Source of the DNA: Novosphingobium guangzhouense
GTDB taxonomy: Bacteria; Pseudomonadota; Alphaproteobacteria; Sphingomonadales; Sphingomonadaceae
Length of the DNA: 64,000 bases
Assembly: GCF_002896965.1 (NCBI RefSeq)
Contig: NZ_LYMM01000024.1
Location: 55,526-119,525, forward strand
Direction of reading: 5' to 3'
The notes below the pieces were generated by a model. It was given only the letters and a program-made list of their open reading frames with translations. It ran no database searches and had not been told where the DNA came from. Shown here in pieces: positions 42,901-51,716 of the stretch (position 1 is the stretch's first letter; each line of letters opens with the position of its first letter). Position numbers and translations under genes: made by a program.

Positions 42901-43670
42901 GCGAGGCCGAGGCGCGGCCCCCGCGCATCGACTGCGTGCTCATCTGCGGCGGTGTGTGGCACGACATGGACTTCGCGCGGCTGGAACTGCTCAAGCTGCT
43001 GGCCGAAGATCCCAGCGTGCGCACTCGCGTGTTCGAGAATTACGAGAATCTCGATGCGCTGCGCGAAGCGGATATCCTGATCACGTACACCTGCGATGTC
43101 ACGCCTTCGCTGGCGGCGCAGGAAGTGCTGCGGGACTGGCTGAGCGCGGGTGGCCGCTGGCATGCGTTGCATGGCACAAATTCCGTGCTGCGCCTGCTGG
43201 CAGAGGGGCCTGACAAGGGCCTGTGGGACGCGCCCCGCTGGGCACCGCTGTTCATGGACATGCTGGGCTCGCAGTTCATCTCGCACCCGCCGATCGCGCC
43301 GTATACCGTCACCGTGGCAGACCCTGAGCACCCGCTGGTCAAGGGCATCGCGCCGTTCGAGACGACGGACGAACTCTACCACATGGAAACGCACGGCCAC
43401 TTGCATGTCCTGCTCGAAACTGAATGCACGGTGGAGGGCACCGGCTTTGTGGAGGCGGCAGACGCGCTGGGCAAGCATCCGGTGATGTACCTGAAAGACC
43501 ATGGCAAGGGCGCTGTGCTTTACAACACTCTGGGCCATTGCCGGGGGCATTACGATCTGCAGCCGATGCTGGACTGGTGGCCCACGGTGGACCGCTGCGC
43601 CTGGGATTTGCCGGTGTTCTATGACCTGCTGCGCCGGGGGATCGCCTGGCTCAAGCAGCGCGAAACTTAA
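42897..43670 (+). CDS. ThuA-like (trehalose-utilisation/GATase-fold) protein
   Basis: The 257-residue protein resembles ThuA-domain proteins: I-C-G-G-V-W-H-D at the start, W-L-S-A-G-G-R-W-H-A-L-H-G (about 82-94), F-I-S-H-P-P and H-P-L-V-K-G-I near the middle, and G-K-G-A-V-L-Y-N-T-L-G-H near the end. The fold is glutamine-amidotransferase-like but members usually lack amidotransferase activity; roles include sugar or polyol metabolism. It is coupled to the Rieske oxygenase by ATGA. Its part in that pathway is not clear. Confidence 0.8.
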   Translation: MSEAEARPPRIDCVLICGGVWHDMDFARLELLKLLAEDPSVRTRVFENYENLDALREADILITYTCDVTPSLAAQEVLRDWLSAGGRWHALHGTNSVLRLLAEGPDKGLWDAPRWAPLFMDMLGSQFISHPPIAPYTVTVADPEHPLVKGIAPFETTDELYHMETHGHLHVLLETECTVEGTGFVEAADALGKHPVMYLKDHGKGAVLYNTLGHCRGHYDLQPMLDWWPTVDRCAWDLPVFYDLLRRGIAWLKQRET

Positions 43671-43720
43671 GGTGCGGAGGCGGCCGAGCGTTCGGCGCCG
43701 TACCCGCCCCCTCGCGCCTG

Positions 43721-43950
43721 TCAATCGATCGTGAATGGAAGCGAGCTGTTTTCGTCCGACCGCGTGGGCCACAACACGCTCAGAGTGATCCGGGCAAATT
43801 TCCAGCGGCCGTCCCGGCATGCTGGCGGGTGACGAGGTCCAGCAAAAGGCAGTGGCCGCGTGCGAAGCCCGGCCCGGTCAGGTCGCTCGCGTGATCGGCC
43901 ACAAGATGCAACGTCTCGTGCGGGGCGCGGACATGGGCCCGGTGTCGGCC
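43721..43950 (-). pseudogene. C-terminal remnant of a SnoaL-like protein
   Basis: Two overlapping minus-strand frames give the end of an NTF2/SnoaL-like domain: T-L-H-L-V-A-D-H-A-S-D-L-T-G-P in one frame and, after a frameshift near 43810, R-D-G-R-W-K-F-A-R-I-T-L-S-V-L-W to a stop at 43721. The N-terminal part is missing; its place is taken by the other remnant on the opposite strand. Both truncation and frameshift indicate a dead gene. Confidence 0.5.
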
Positions 43951-44001
43951 CCGAGTACCGCTACCGGCATGACGTCCTGCGCGACGCCTTCCTGAAAATG
44001 G

Positions 44002-44553
44002 TGGACCAGCTGCGCGCAGCATTCCGACCGGCCTTATCCGATGTTCATGAACATACTGGGGCTCAAGATCATCGCCCCTTCGGACGCTGCGGACATGAAG
44101 GGGCTGCTAAAGTCCGCAGTGCGCGATGACGACCCGGTGATGAGCTTCGAAGACGCACCTGTTGGATGAACAATGCCGAAGTGCCTGACGATCCCGATTT
44201 CCTGATCCCCATCGGCAAGGGCGACGTAAAGCGCGAAGGCGCCGACATCACGGTGGTCGCCATCGCCGGCGGGGTCAATGTCGCGCTCAAGGCGGCGAAG
44301 CTGCTGGCGGGCGAGGGCATATCATTGGAAGCGATTGATCCGCGCACGCTGGTCCCGCTCGACCGCGATCTGATCCCGCGTTCGGCGCGCAAGACCGGCC
44401 GCGCGATCTGCGGCCAACCGCACCTGCAGCGCCGCCAGCGAGATCGCCGCCACCATCGTCGAGGGAGCCTTCGATGCCCTGCGCGGGCCGGTGGTGCGGA
44501 TCACGACGCCCGGCGATGCGGTGGTGGCCTTTGCCTTGCCACCGGACAGATAG
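44002..44553 (+). pseudogene. 3' remnant of a 2-oxoacid (acetoin/pyruvate-type) dehydrogenase E1 beta gene
   Basis: Family landmarks are visible in changing frames: C-A-Q-H-S and P-M-F-M-N-I-L-G-L-K-I-I-A-P (from 44012), then after a frameshift near 44160 E-V-P-D-D-P-D-F-L-I-P-I-G-K and I-D-P-R-T-L-V-P-L-D-R, then after a small deletion and shift near 44410 A-S-E-I-A-A-T-I-V-E-G-A-F and a stop at 44551. The 5' half of the gene is absent and no E1 alpha or E2 gene is near, so this is a decayed fragment. Confidence 0.8.
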
Positions 44554-44565
44554 CCTCCAGATCCG

Positions 44566-47385
44566 TCAGAATATGCGACGCAGGGACAACATGATCGTCC
44601 GCCCCATCGGGTCTAGGTAATCAGCCTGATAGGCATAGGGCGTCGCCCCGGTATCGTCGGTGACCTTCTGCCGCTGGTTGAAAAGGTTCTCGACCGAAAG
44701 GCTGACCCGCGTGCCCCGTGCCCACGACTTGCCCCGGAAACGGTTCTGAAGATTGGCAAAGACCCGCAAGTCTAGCGTCGCGAGCGAGCTGAAATGCAGA
44801 TCGCCTGACGATGACCCGGTACTTGCCCCGATCACGCGCGCCGCGCTTTGCCAGTTGCCTTCAAGACGCAGTCCGATGCCGTTATCGATGAGTCCCAGGC
44901 TTCCCTGTACTTTGTGCCTTGGCGTGGATGCACCCGTGACAGTGCCTCCGTCGAGGAGATCGATCGTGGGGCTTCCTTGCGTAAGTTGGACGTCCTGCCT
45001 CAGCACCCAGGTATGGTACAGCGAGGCCAGCAGGCGCACGCCATTGTCTCCACCGCCGCCAAAGCCCCTTGGGCCTCCAGGGCCGCGCGGTCCGCCGAAG
45101 CCGCCGGGCCCGTTGCCCGGTCCACCGCCGGGGCCATCACCGGGAGGAGGGCCCATACCGTCCGGCGGCGGCCCCATGCCATCGGGCGGCCCCATCCCGT
45201 CATCGAAACCCGGCCCGCCCGGAGGCCGCCCGAAGCCCCGTCTTTCATCGCCACGTTCGCGCTCACCGGTGACGGTGATTTCCTCGCTGTTCGCATCTGG
45301 CGCCCGATCATGGTCAAGGCGCTCTTCGCCCGGCACCGCCGTGGGCGGAGCTTCGCTGTGCGGGACGCCCTGAACCGCCGCGCCATCGCCCCCCCAACGG
45401 CGGGAAGGTGGACGCGGCGGGCGAGTGGGCTTGCGCAACTGGGCTGAGAGGTTGAAGCCCCAGCGCACCTGTTCGCTACGCTGGCGATAGACGTTGACCG
45501 GCCGGGCATCGACAGACAGCAGATTGCCGTCCTCGTCCCGCAAGAAACGGTCGGGGTACGCATCTTCTACCGCCTGAGTCACCCCGCCCAGCGACATAAT
45601 CGCGTTGTGGTTGCGACTGTTAACGTATGTAGCGCTGAAGTTGAGCTTGGGCGTGCTCATCAGTTGCGCGTTGAGGCCAAGCTTGAAGCTCCGGCGGTCA
45701 TCGGCCTTGAGATCGGGATTGCCGCCGGTGACGGCCGTCACCAGCACCGTCTGGCCCGTGACATAGTCATATACGCGTTGATTGCTGGTGGTCACCGTCG
45801 GATCACTGAGGTTGGCGACTGTCGGCGCGCTGCGGTCCTGATTCATCGCCGCGATCACGGTGATCCCGTCCCGCGGGCGCCAGTTGAGCCCGTAGCCGAA
45901 TGTCGCAAGACTGCCGTAGCCGGACACTTGCGTTACCCCGCCATTGAGGTTCACGCTAAGCGTCCCGATCGCGCCCAGCACACGTTTGCTGCGGCTGGTA
46001 AGCGGAATGTCGACGCTCAGTCGTGCACTGCCGTTGGTTCGATTGGCATCGCCGCTGCTCGCAGTGCCGTCGCGCAGGCTGGTTGAGGATTGGGCTGTGA
46101 AGTCCCCGCCCATTTTCAGGCTGATGCCGATATCTCCGGCGGGCAAAGGCAGCAGTTTGCCCGACACCAGCATGCTGGCGCTGCCGGTGTCCGAACTGGA
46201 CTTTGCGCGGTTCACGATCATGTCGCCGAGCAGTGCGGGCGACAGCGTGCCATAGGGATCGACGCCGGCGCTCCCTGCGTTCAGCGCATCCTGCAAGGTG
46301 GTCAGGTCATAGCCGTTGTCGGCGCGGGTTTCAGATTCCGAATGGGCGTAGCTGCCGATGACTGAAAGCTTCCAGCGGGTGGACAAGTCGAGGTTGACTG
46401 TCCCTCCGGCCGAGACGGCGCCGGTATTCACCACCTTGCGTAGCGGGTCTTGGGAGAGGTAGCGCGTGAAGGTGCTCTCGCCGCCGTCCGCGTAGGGATT
46501 GTCGGCGGGGACAGTCACTTCGCCGGTCGCGAGGCCGTCCAGCGAGCGGCTGGTCTGGTAAGTCCCCTTGACGTTGAACGAGGCGGTTGCGTTGGAAGCC
46601 AACTGGTGAGCAAGGCTGGCGCCCAAGACGTAGCTACGTGTCGATGCCTGCACGGTGCGATAGTCGCTTTCGCCGGGTATTGCATCGACGGCGGTGACGT
46701 TGCTGTCGGGATCGGCGGCAATGTCGCGGTCGCTTTCGCGTATCGCGGCCTGGCTGGTAGCCTTGCCGGTGATGTTGACGCGGTCGTTATCGCGGATGCG
46801 GGTATAGGTGAAGGTTCCGTTGCCCTGTCCTCCATCGCCTGCACCGGACATGCCGCCGCCCAGATTTACGACCTTTGACTGGAAGCGTCGTTTGAGGATG
46901 ATGTTCACCACTTTCGCCTGCGCGTCGTAGCCGTATTTGATCGCCACTTCTTCTGGCAGGATGTCGACGCGCAGGATGGATTCGACGGGAAGATCGCCGA
47001 CCTCGTTGACGCCCGATATGCGTTTGCCGTTGACCAGAACCACTGGCCCGCTTGATGCGTCGCGCCCGGCGATGCTGGCGGTCTGGTCTGCGAGCTCGTC
47101 AAGCAGCTCCGCGATGGAATCGACGCCGTAGGAAGCGATTTCGGCCTGGCCCAGCTTGTTCTCGGCGGGGATGTCGCCAATGACGGCACCCGGCAGGGCT
47201 AGTCCGGTGACGACGATTTCGTCGGTTTCCCCTGCGCTGGTGCTGGCCGCGGCGCTGGTGTCCGAAGCGCCCTCGCCGGCAGACTTCTGCTGTGCGTAGG
47301 CGTCTGGCGGCAGCATGAGCACGGCCGAGCCCAGCAGGGCGCTGAAAGTGCGATGTCGAAGCGGGTTGCGGTGCGCGGATGCCAT
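44566..47385 (-). CDS. TonB-dependent receptor with Gly/Pro-rich insert
   Basis: The 939-residue precursor has a signal peptide ending A-Y-A-Q-Q. The plug includes E-I-V-V-T-G, V-V-L-V-N-G-K-R-I-S-G and Y-G-Y-D-A-Q-A-K-V-V-N-I-I-L-K. Residues about 715-780 form a low-complexity Gly/Pro/Met tract (repeats such as G-M-G-P-P-P-D) inside the barrel, probably an extracellular loop or a periplasmic turn. The C-terminus L-R-R-I-F fits an outer-membrane barrel. It stands alone, divergent from an exonuclease gene and next to two dead genes, so no substrate is suggested. Confidence 0.85.
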   Translation of the reverse strand: MASAHRNPLRHRTFSALLGSAVLMLPPDAYAQQKSAGEGASDTSAAASTSAGETDEIVVTGLALPGAVIGDIPAENKLGQAEIASYGVDSIAELLDELADQTASIAGRDASSGPVVLVNGKRISGVNEVGDLPVESILRVDILPEEVAIKYGYDAQAKVVNIILKRRFQSKVVNLGGGMSGAGDGGQGNGTFTYTRIRDNDRVNITGKATSQAAIRESDRDIAADPDSNVTAVDAIPGESDYRTVQASTRSYVLGASLAHQLASNATASFNVKGTYQTSRSLDGLATGEVTVPADNPYADGGESTFTRYLSQDPLRKVVNTGAVSAGGTVNLDLSTRWKLSVIGSYAHSESETRADNGYDLTTLQDALNAGSAGVDPYGTLSPALLGDMIVNRAKSSSDTGSASMLVSGKLLPLPAGDIGISLKMGGDFTAQSSTSLRDGTASSGDANRTNGSARLSVDIPLTSRSKRVLGAIGTLSVNLNGGVTQVSGYGSLATFGYGLNWRPRDGITVIAAMNQDRSAPTVANLSDPTVTTSNQRVYDYVTGQTVLVTAVTGGNPDLKADDRRSFKLGLNAQLMSTPKLNFSATYVNSRNHNAIMSLGGVTQAVEDAYPDRFLRDEDGNLLSVDARPVNVYRQRSEQVRWGFNLSAQLRKPTRPPRPPSRRWGGDGAAVQGVPHSEAPPTAVPGEERLDHDRAPDANSEEITVTGERERGDERRGFGRPPGGPGFDDGMGPPDGMGPPPDGMGPPPGDGPGGGPGNGPGGFGGPRGPGGPRGFGGGGDNGVRLLASLYHTWVLRQDVQLTQGSPTIDLLDGGTVTGASTPRHKVQGSLGLIDNGIGLRLEGNWQSAARVIGASTGSSSGDLHFSSLATLDLRVFANLQNRFRGKSWARGTRVSLSVENLFNQRQKVTDDTGATPYAYQADYLDPMGRTIMLSLRRIF

Positions 47386-47510
47386 GTGATCCGGCTACGA
47401 TGAGGCACGAGGGGCGCCTATCCGCAAATGGTGAGAAATTGTAATCAGGTGTCTCGGGACCGACCGGCAGGTGCTCGCGCGGGAGGCTGCATCTTGCTAG
47501 ACCACAGGGC

Positions 47511-48380
47511 ATGACCCAGCCCATCGCTTTATCACAGCCCGTCCAGACCGATACGCCGGACTTCGTCGTCATAGACGTGGAAACTGCCTGCGCACGCGTC
47601 AGCAGCATCTGCCAGGTCGGGATTGTCGGCTTTCGCGATGGACGTGAGGTTTTTGCTTTTGAGACACTGGTGGATCCACGTGATGAGTTTTCCCCGTTCA
47701 ACGTCGGCATCCACGGGATCAGACCGGATCACGTGATCGGGCAGCCCAGCTTCGGGGAGATACACGCCACCGTCAGCGCTCATCTTGGCGGCCGGATTAC
47801 CGTTGCCCATTCGTCGTTCGACAAGGGGGCACTTGCCGCCGCATGTCGCCTGGGAGGGCATCCGCAGATCGAGACCGAATGGCTGGATAGCGTGCGAGTG
47901 GCAAAGCGGGCGTGGCCGCAACTGGCAAACCACAAACTTAACATGCTGGCGCGGTTCCTTGGCATAGAACACCGTCACCACGACGCCTTGAGCGATGCGC
48001 GCGCGGCAGGAATGGTCATCGTCAAAGCCATAGAGCACACTGGTATCGATCTGAAGGGATGGATGGCGCCGCCTGCGCGCGCGAAGCCCAGGCCGCCGAT
48101 TGCCGCGGCGGATGGTACGTTGAGCGGAGAGCGCGTGGCGATCCTGGGGGAAGCGGTCGACGGCGGGCTCGCGTCCCTTGTCGCAGCCGCAGGCGGGCGG
48201 GTTCTGCGCTCGGTCGGCATGACGACGACGTTGCTGGTCGTCGCAAATGCCCAGCCCTACGGTCGTTGGGTGGAGGCAAGCCCGATGCATCGCAAGGCCC
48301 GCGAACTGGCCGATGCGGGCAAGCCTGTCACGATCGTTTCCGAAGATGCGATTCGGGCCAGGGTCGCAGACGCTGCCTGA
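47511..48380 (+). CDS. 3'-5' exonuclease (DnaQ-like) with C-terminal BRCT domain
   Basis: The 289-residue protein has a DEDD exonuclease domain: D22-x-E24 in V-I-D-V-E-T, H-S-S-F-D-K near residue 100 and H-H-D-A-L-S-D-A-R near 155. Residues about 205-285 form a BRCT domain (G-E-R-V-A-I-L-G, A-A-G-G-R-V, K-A-R-E-L). This layout occurs in DNA polymerase III epsilon-like accessory exonucleases used in DNA or RNA end processing. No polymerase gene adjoins it. It is divergent from a TonB receptor gene. Confidence 0.88.
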   Translation: MTQPIALSQPVQTDTPDFVVIDVETACARVSSICQVGIVGFRDGREVFAFETLVDPRDEFSPFNVGIHGIRPDHVIGQPSFGEIHATVSAHLGGRITVAHSSFDKGALAAACRLGGHPQIETEWLDSVRVAKRAWPQLANHKLNMLARFLGIEHRHHDALSDARAAGMVIVKAIEHTGIDLKGWMAPPARAKPRPPIAAADGTLSGERVAILGEAVDGGLASLVAAAGGRVLRSVGMTTTLLVVANAQPYGRWVEASPMHRKARELADAGKPVTIVSEDAIRARVADAA

Positions 48381-48442
48381 AGCGGGCATAACCTGAAGCC
48401 TTTGGATGGACGGTCGATGCGGGAGGCGGTTAACGGCGGCCG

Positions 48443-48643
48443 ATGAGTATCATCGCAACCATCATGAATTCGAGCACCGGTCAGCCGATCCAGAAAATGA
48501 CTTTCGAGCGCATGCCCAAGCCCTGGGTGACGCTGCATCTTGCAAACGGCGAACAGGTGACGGCAGATCGTGTCCATGTCGGCAAGCCGGCCCCCGGCAA
48601 GTTCATCGCGCCTGTGGAGGTGTGGGTTACACCCAAGGGTTGA
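48443..48643 (+). CDS. Small protein of unknown function
   Basis: The 66-residue frame encodes M-S-I-I-A-T-I then a charged, beta-rich sequence (V-T-L-H-L-A-N-G-E-Q-V-T-A-D). No signal peptide or membrane span is visible. Codon use is like that of neighbours, and it lies 62 bases after the exonuclease gene on the same strand. I do not recognise a family. Confidence 0.5.
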   Translation: MSIIATIMNSSTGQPIQKMTFERMPKPWVTLHLANGEQVTADRVHVGKPAPGKFIAPVEVWVTPKG

Positions 48644-49167
48644 ACACCGCGCCCAACTACATCTAAGTCCCGGGATTCCCGATAATACACTGTAATAACA
48701 ATATCTAATTGGCGCGTGAGCCGCGCGCTATCCCACCGTCATGGCTGGACCGGCATCGAGTTTCATCTCTGCCGGCGGGGCGCCGGAAAGTTCTGGCGTC
48801 CTGATCCGGCCAAGTGGAAGCGGTCGCTTCTCTCATCATCCGAACACACGCCCAACTACGGCTTGGTTACTCGCTCCGTGGGTTGCATCGACCTGCGCTC
48901 AACGGGTCTGGCGATATGCGTAAGGCTGATTTGCAAATGAAAAGCGGAACAATCCTGATCGCCAGGCGGACAATATCGACGGAAATATGGACCGTTATTC
49001 GGCATGCAATCACCTTTCAATACACAAACATTCAGGGAAACTGAAGGCATAGATAAGTTTTTCAGCATGAAAAATTTATCTATCACTAGGGAAAAGCGAA
49101 AAAGATCGGAGCTTTATAAAAAGCATTCGGTCCCTGTTTATATAACATTATTTAAGATGAGGGACTT
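48644..49167. other. 524-bp AT-rich upstream region of receptor operon
   Basis: Apart from the inverted repeats listed separately, no protein-like frame is convincing here. The last 240 bases are distinctly AT-rich and hold the probable promoter (TATAAC at about 49141-49146) and the GAGGGA ribosome-binding sequence just before the ATG at 49168. Confidence 0.5.
49049..49083 (+). promoter_or_regulatory. 16-bp inverted repeat upstream of TonB receptor operon
   Basis: ATAGATAAGTTTTTCA and TGAAAAATTTATCTAT are complementary at 15 of 16 positions around the trinucleotide GCA. A smaller repeat, TTCAG-GGAAA-CTGAA, lies just before it at 49031-49045. The element sits 85 bases before the receptor start and could be an operator of a dimeric regulator or a leader hairpin; there is no downstream U-run. 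Confidence 0.6.
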
Positions 49168-51648
49168 ATGTTGTTTCATGTAAATAAGAGATTGCTCTTT
49201 TCTGCGTGCTCTTATGGTGCGATCATTTCTGCGTGTTCGCTGCCGCTTCTTCCGCAAGCCGCAATGGCGCAGGTCACTGCCGAAACTGCCGGTTCAGCCA
49301 CGGACATCGTCGTCACTGCCCGTCGGCGTGAGGAACGTATCCTCGAAGCACCGCTGGCGATCACAGCGATGACCAGCGAGGCGCTTGACGAGCGTGGGAT
49401 CAAGAACCTTCAGGACCTTGGCAGCTTCGTGCCGGGCATGAACATTGTCGGCCAGGCCACCGGCGGCGGTGCGCGTGCGGACCGTTCCTTCGTCGGTGTC
49501 ATCCTGCGCGGTATGCAGCCTTCGACTTCTGCCGCTCAGACGGTGTCGATGTTCATCGACGGCGTTCCCGTCACGCAGGCGACCGCGCTGCAGGTGCTGT
49601 CCAACCCGGCCCGTATCGAAGTGATCAAGGGCCCGCAGTCCGCCACCTTCGGCCGCCAGACCTTTGCCGGCGCGATCAATATCGTGACAAAGGACCCCAG
49701 CGACACCATGTCCGGCAGCATCAGCGGCATGGCCGGAACCCGCGCCAACTACGACGTTTCGGGGGAATTGAGCGGCCCGATCTTCGGCGATGTGCTGGGC
49801 TTCCGTGCCACAGCGCGTGCCATGGGGAAGCATGGCTCCTACAAGAACGCCAGCAACCCGAAGGAGACGCTGGGTGATCAGTCTTCAAAGGCGGGCACGC
49901 TGGAACTGACCTTCAAGCCGACCAGCAACCTGACGGTCAAGGGCTTCGGGCTCTACGCTCAGATGAAAGACGGCCCTTCCGCCAACGGCTTCATCAGCGC
50001 CTATGCGCTGAGCGACCCCAACGGCAATCTGGTGCGTGCAGACCAGTCCAACTGCAACGTCACCGGATCGAGCGGCGTCACCACGCGCTGGTTCTGCGGC
50101 GTTGCGCCCAAGCTGTCGGCGCTCAGCCCGTCTGCGAACACGGCAAATACCGCGACCGTCACCAACTTCCTGAACGACAAGAGCGGTCGTCTCGTCGATA
50201 ACGATCTCGATGGGTACGGGCTGGTCAATGACTACTACCACCTGCATCTTGATGTGAATTGGGACATAGGTGACAGCGGCTTCTCGGTCCGCTCGCTGAC
50301 CGGCTGGAACCACGAAGCCAAGAACGAACTGGGCGACCTCGACAACTTCAACGGAGAGGCGTTCACCGGTACGGGTTCGCTCTACAAGGACGGCTACTAC
50401 AACTTCATGTATCTGATCGAGGCGCTCAGCCGCGATTTCTCGCAGGAACTGCGGGTCAGCTACGACAATGGAGGAGCGCTGCAAGCATCGTTCGGTGGCA
50501 ACTACCTGAACGCGCGCCAGCACGGCTCGAACGGCAGTCCCAACCTGATCGGCGCCCGCCGCAACGGCGCGACCGGGTCCGAGACTTATGGCGTCTTCGC
50601 AAATCTCAGCTACAACTTCACGCCTGAATTCTCGCTCGCGCTCGACGGGCGCTACCAGATCGACAAGCTTTACGCAGAAGCTGGGCAGGGCGGCGTGACC
50701 TCCACCGGTGCGACAATCCCGGCTGGGTTCTATGCCGAAGGGGAGAAGATCGCGGGCAAAAGCTACAAGAACTTCCTGCCGCGCGTCATCGCCAAGTACG
50801 ACTTCGGCGACAACATGTTCTACGCTTCTTACTCAAAGGGCGTGAATCCGGGTGCATTCAACACGCTGTTCATCACCTCCATACCGGCCGTCGTCGCAGA
50901 GGCGCAGAAGCTGGGCTACGGTATCGAAGTGGCCCCCGAGAAGATCACCAACTACGAGATCGGCGCCAAGGGCCAGCTGTTCGGCACCATGGTGACATAT
51001 GATGTGGCGGCGTTCTGGGCGGACTGGACCAATCAGATCCAGTCGCAGTCGACGACGATCTTTGCCGATCCGGACGGTGCGGGCATCCGCCCGTTCCAGG
51101 TGACCGGCTCCACCAATAGCGGCAAGGTTCGGGTGAAGGGGATCGAAGCGAATGTCTCGACCCGTCTGTCGCCTGCGGTGTCCGTCGATCTGACGGGCGC
51201 CTATATCGACAGCAAGGTGCGGGAGGGTAACAACAGCGGCGTTACGGCGCTGACCGGCATGACCGACTTCCGCGGCAAGCAGAGCCCTTTCACGTCGAAG
51301 TGGTCCGGCACTGCGGCGCTGAACTACAACGCGCCGATTTCCGATGTGCTTGACGGGTTTGCCCGGCTCGATTTCGTCTACAAGTCCGGCGCTTACAGCG
51401 ACGTGTCGAACCTCGTGCGCTCGCCCGATCTGACGCAGGTGAACCTGCGCGCCGGTATCTCCAACGATACCTACCGGATCGAGGCGTTCATCACGAACCT
51501 GTTCAACGACAAGGCGTACTACAATATCTCGAACAACACGCTGATCCAGCCGACCACGACTTCGCCCAATTCGGCGGTGTCCGGCGGTCTGGTGGCGCAG
51601 CTGCGCGAACTGCGGACGATCGGTATCCGCGGAACTTTCAACTTCTGA
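49168..51648 (+). CDS. TonB-dependent receptor heading an LLM oxidoreductase operon
   Basis: The 826-residue precursor has a signal peptide ending A-M-A-Q. The plug contains I-V-V-T-A-R-R-R-E-E, then M-F-I-D-G-V-P-V, I-E-V-I-K-G-P-Q-S-A-T-F-G-R and F-A-G-A-I-N-I-V-T-K, the common sphingomonad receptor form. The barrel ends R-G-T-F-N-F. It is followed by LLM oxidoreductase, transporter and hydrolase genes on the same strand, so it probably imports the substrate of that pathway. Confidence 0.87.
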   Translation: MLFHVNKRLLFSACSYGAIISACSLPLLPQAAMAQVTAETAGSATDIVVTARRREERILEAPLAITAMTSEALDERGIKNLQDLGSFVPGMNIVGQATGGGARADRSFVGVILRGMQPSTSAAQTVSMFIDGVPVTQATALQVLSNPARIEVIKGPQSATFGRQTFAGAINIVTKDPSDTMSGSISGMAGTRANYDVSGELSGPIFGDVLGFRATARAMGKHGSYKNASNPKETLGDQSSKAGTLELTFKPTSNLTVKGFGLYAQMKDGPSANGFISAYALSDPNGNLVRADQSNCNVTGSSGVTTRWFCGVAPKLSALSPSANTANTATVTNFLNDKSGRLVDNDLDGYGLVNDYYHLHLDVNWDIGDSGFSVRSLTGWNHEAKNELGDLDNFNGEAFTGTGSLYKDGYYNFMYLIEALSRDFSQELRVSYDNGGALQASFGGNYLNARQHGSNGSPNLIGARRNGATGSETYGVFANLSYNFTPEFSLALDGRYQIDKLYAEAGQGGVTSTGATIPAGFYAEGEKIAGKSYKNFLPRVIAKYDFGDNMFYASYSKGVNPGAFNTLFITSIPAVVAEAQKLGYGIEVAPEKITNYEIGAKGQLFGTMVTYDVAAFWADWTNQIQSQSTTIFADPDGAGIRPFQVTGSTNSGKVRVKGIEANVSTRLSPAVSVDLTGAYIDSKVREGNNSGVTALTGMTDFRGKQSPFTSKWSGTAALNYNAPISDVLDGFARLDFVYKSGAYSDVSNLVRSPDLTQVNLRAGISNDTYRIEAFITNLFNDKAYYNISNNTLIQPTTTSPNSAVSGGLVAQLRELRTIGIRGTFNF

Positions 51649-51716
51649 TCGACCCCATGACTGCACCCGGACCGCATCTGCGGTCCGGGTGATTTCTTCA
51701 GCAAGGTGCGCCCCAG

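Noticed and set aside
48716..48940. Short plus-strand frames in the gap before the receptor operon
   Set aside because: No ribosome-binding site, no protein-like composition, and overlapping alternative frames of equal quality.
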